Below are positions 49,300 to 50,652 of a DNA stretch of 50,652 bases, in pieces; the stretch's first letter is position 1, and each line of letters opens with the position of its first letter. The position numbers and the translations under genes were made by a program. Source of the stretch: JBBKXP01 sp038251315 (GTDB taxonomy: Bacteria > Pseudomonadota > Alphaproteobacteria > Rhodobacterales > Rhodobacteraceae); assembly GCA_038251315.1 (NCBI GenBank), contig JBBSBK010000012.1, positions 1 through 50,652 on the forward strand, written 5' to 3'. A model generated the notes under the pieces. It was not told the DNA's origin. It made no database searches and saw only the letters and a program-made list of their open reading frames with translations.

Positions 49300-50427
49300 A
49301 TGCGCGCCGAAACCCAAGCAACCATCGCCGCGATCCGCAAATCGCTGACCCTGCTGGGGCAGCGGCTGGATATCGGTACGGCGCCGCATCTGCTCGAAGA
49401 ATTCAACGCCCGGGTCGAGGATCCGACCCTGTGGAACGACCCAGAAGCGGCGCAAAAGTTGATGCGCGACCGCCAGATGCTGGTTGACGCTATTGCCGCC
49501 TACGATGCCATCGACCACAATCTGACCGACAATGTCGAACTGATCGAGATGGGCGAGGCCGAGGGCGACTCCGAGATCGTCGCCGATGCGGAAGCCGCGC
49601 TGAAGGACCTGCAAGTCAAGGCGGCCCAAAAGGAAATCGAGGCCCTGCTGAACGGCGAGGCGGATGGCAACGACACCTTCCTTGAGATCAACAGCGGTGC
49701 GGGCGGCACCGAAAGCTGTGACTGGGCCAGCATGCTGGCGCGGATGTATGTCCGCTGGGCCGAAAAGAAAGGCTACAAGGTCGAGCTTCAGTCCGAAAGC
49801 GCGGGCGAAGAGGCGGGCATAAAGTCGGCCGCGTACAAGATCAGTGGGATCAATGCCTATGGCTGGCTCAAGTCTGAAAGCGGCGTGCATCGGTTGGTCC
49901 GTATCAGCCCCTACGATTCCGCCGCCCGGCGCCATACGTCGTTTTCGTCGGTCTGGGTCTATCCGGTCGTCGATGATGCGATCGAGATCGAAGTGGCGGC
50001 GAACGACATCCGAATAGACACCTACCGGTCATCCGGGGCCGGGGGCCAGCACGTCAACACCACCGATTCGGCGGTGCGGATTACCCACATGCCGACCGGA
50101 ATCGTCGTCACCTCGTCCGAAAAGTCACAGCACCAGAATCGCGATATCGCAATGAAGGCGCTGAAATCGCGATTGTACCAGATGGAGTTGGACAAGCGGA
50201 ACGCAGCGATCAACGCGGCGCATGAAAACAAGGGTGACGCGGGCTGGGGCAATCAGATCCGCAGCTATGTTTTGCAGCCTTATCAGATGGTCAAGGACCT
50301 GCGCACCTCGCACGAAACCAGCGATACTCAAGGGGTGCTTGACGGCGATCTGGACGGGTTCATGGCGGCGACACTGGCCCAGCAGGTTGCGGGGATGAGC
50401 CGGGCGGATGCGACCGCCGACGACTAA
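49300..50427 (+). CDS. prfB: Peptide chain release factor 2
   Basis: RF2 reads UAA and UGA. It has 375 residues in one continuous frame; the programmed frameshift used by E. coli near codon 25 is absent. The stop-recognition tripeptide is SPY (203-205) where E. coli has SPF. The peptidyl-hydrolysis motif is GGQ (248-250). The coiled N-terminal domain is intact. The ATG at 49300 is used. With prfA apparently frameshifted, this is the only intact release factor in the window. Confidence 0.96.
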   Translation: MRAETQATIAAIRKSLTLLGQRLDIGTAPHLLEEFNARVEDPTLWNDPEAAQKLMRDRQMLVDAIAAYDAIDHNLTDNVELIEMGEAEGDSEIVADAEAALKDLQVKAAQKEIEALLNGEADGNDTFLEINSGAGGTESCDWASMLARMYVRWAEKKGYKVELQSESAGEEAGIKSAAYKISGINAYGWLKSESGVHRLVRISPYDSAARRHTSFSSVWVYPVVDDAIEIEVAANDIRIDTYRSSGAGGQHVNTTDSAVRITHMPTGIVVTSSEKSQHQNRDIAMKALKSRLYQMELDKRNAAINAAHENKGDAGWGNQIRSYVLQPYQMVKDLRTSHETSDTQGVLDGDLDGFMAATLAQQVAGMSRADATADD

Positions 50428-50463
50428 AACGGCCCGCCAAAGGCCAGAATCGTTTGGGATTGA

Positions 50464-50550
50464 ACTAACCCGCTGACGCGGGAGAGGCGTTAGTATTGGC
50501 CGGAATGGCCCCCTGATGAGAAGGTTTGGTTGCTCGACCAACCCTCAACC
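50464..50550. repeat. Cluster of hairpins, possible mobile element end
   Basis: Nested hairpin: outer arms ACTAAC/GTTAGT (50464-50469, 50489-50494) around CCCGC-TGAC-GCGGG. A GGTTG/CAACC hairpin near 50527-50543 follows. They lie between prfB and the recombinase start and may mark the left end of an insertion element. The first hairpin could instead end prfB transcription, although no T-run follows. Confidence 0.35.
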
Positions 50551-50563
50551 AGGAGACCACCCC

Positions 50564-50652
50564 ATGACTAATGCCACGGCAGCGGTGAGCCCGCTGCGTC
50601 GTCGTATGATCGACGACATGAGCCTGCGCAACCTGTCACCCGCGACGCAACG
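50564..50652 (+). CDS. Site-specific tyrosine recombinase / integrase, start only
   Basis: Only 29 codons are in the window. The segment RRRMIDDMSLRNLSPATQR matches the N-terminal SAM-like core-binding domain of tyrosine recombinases, including those that accompany IS91-type transposases. AGGAG lies at 50551-50555, eight bases before the ATG. The catalytic part is beyond the edge, so completeness and element type cannot be judged. Confidence 0.7.
   Translation, partial: MTNATAAVSPLRRRMIDDMSLRNLSPATQ

Noticed and set aside
49300..49420. Programmed frameshift site in prfB, as in E. coli
   Set aside because: The prfB frame is continuous from the ATG at 49300 through the whole N-terminal domain, with no early in-frame UGA.
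50464..50494. Integron attC site, suggested by ACTAAC...GTTAGT arms
   Set aside because: The arms are only 19 bases apart and the internal L-box pairs of an attC site are missing; an element end or terminator is simpler.

Overview
The window reads as chromosomal DNA of an alphaproteobacterium of the order Rhodobacterales (Rhodobacter/Roseobacter group); species cannot be named from the sequence alone. The case rests on GC-rich codon use, the blocks nagZ-scpA-scpB and DUF177-rpmF-plsX-fabH-ihfA-merR, a double-length dCTP deaminase, a DUF4167 protein next to prmC, and two intergenic palindromes of a Rhodobacterales type. Almost all of it is core housekeeping DNA. I see no CRISPR array, rRNA, prophage or biosynthetic cluster. 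A tyrosine recombinase begins at the right edge and is the only clear sign of mobile DNA.

Layout, left to right. 1-4826 (+): 3' part of argS, a SPOR-domain protein, nagZ, scpA, scpB (translation, envelope, SMC condensin). 4827-7812: a small unknown protein, a PACE-type efflux protein whose tail overlaps a convergent Ca2+/Na+ antiporter gene, and a Dcd-type deaminase. 7831-12205 (-): DUF177, rpmF, plsX, fabH, ihfA, a merR-type regulator, then tRNA-Pro(GGG) with its own promoter and terminator. 12305-16961: bamE, msrB, olsB, a Uup-like ABC-F ATPase, and an iron-binding periplasmic protein gene with a palindrome over its promoter. 17029-23812: mazG, an M20 amidohydrolase, a DUF6636 secreted protein, agmatinase, DUF1499, prfA (reading frame broken by one base), prmC and DUF4167. 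23925-24071: remnant of a RelE/ParE-type toxin. 24093-32744 (-): lptF-lptG-lptD-surA-pdxA-rsmA-dadA, an outer-membrane biogenesis operon. 32883-38642: pepA-holC, an aspartic protease, marC, a YheS-like ABC-F ATPase and ndk. 38675-41597 (-): a DEAD-box RNA helicase, a 41-codon Pro-rich ORF, two hairpins with CCUCCC-type loops, and a TfoX C-terminal-domain gene. 41776-45113: a secreted amidohydrolase, a Tat-exported metallo-beta-lactamase-fold protein and a DsbA-like thioredoxin. 45335-50427 (+): amiC, mrcA and prfB. 50564-end: start of an integrase.

The observation I rate highest is the locus at 39036-39273 on the minus strand. A tiny ORF with a strong ribosome site is followed at once by two stem-loops, each exposing a C/U-rich anti-Shine-Dalgarno loop (CCCUCCCU and CUCUCCUCCC); the second ends in seven U and can act as a Rho-independent terminator. 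This is the architecture of the cuckoo / CcsR family of alphaproteobacterial regulatory RNAs. Here it is attached to a different small ORF and lies between an RNA helicase gene and a tfoX-like gene. The second most notable point is the single-base frameshift in prfA, an essential gene, which may be a sequence error.
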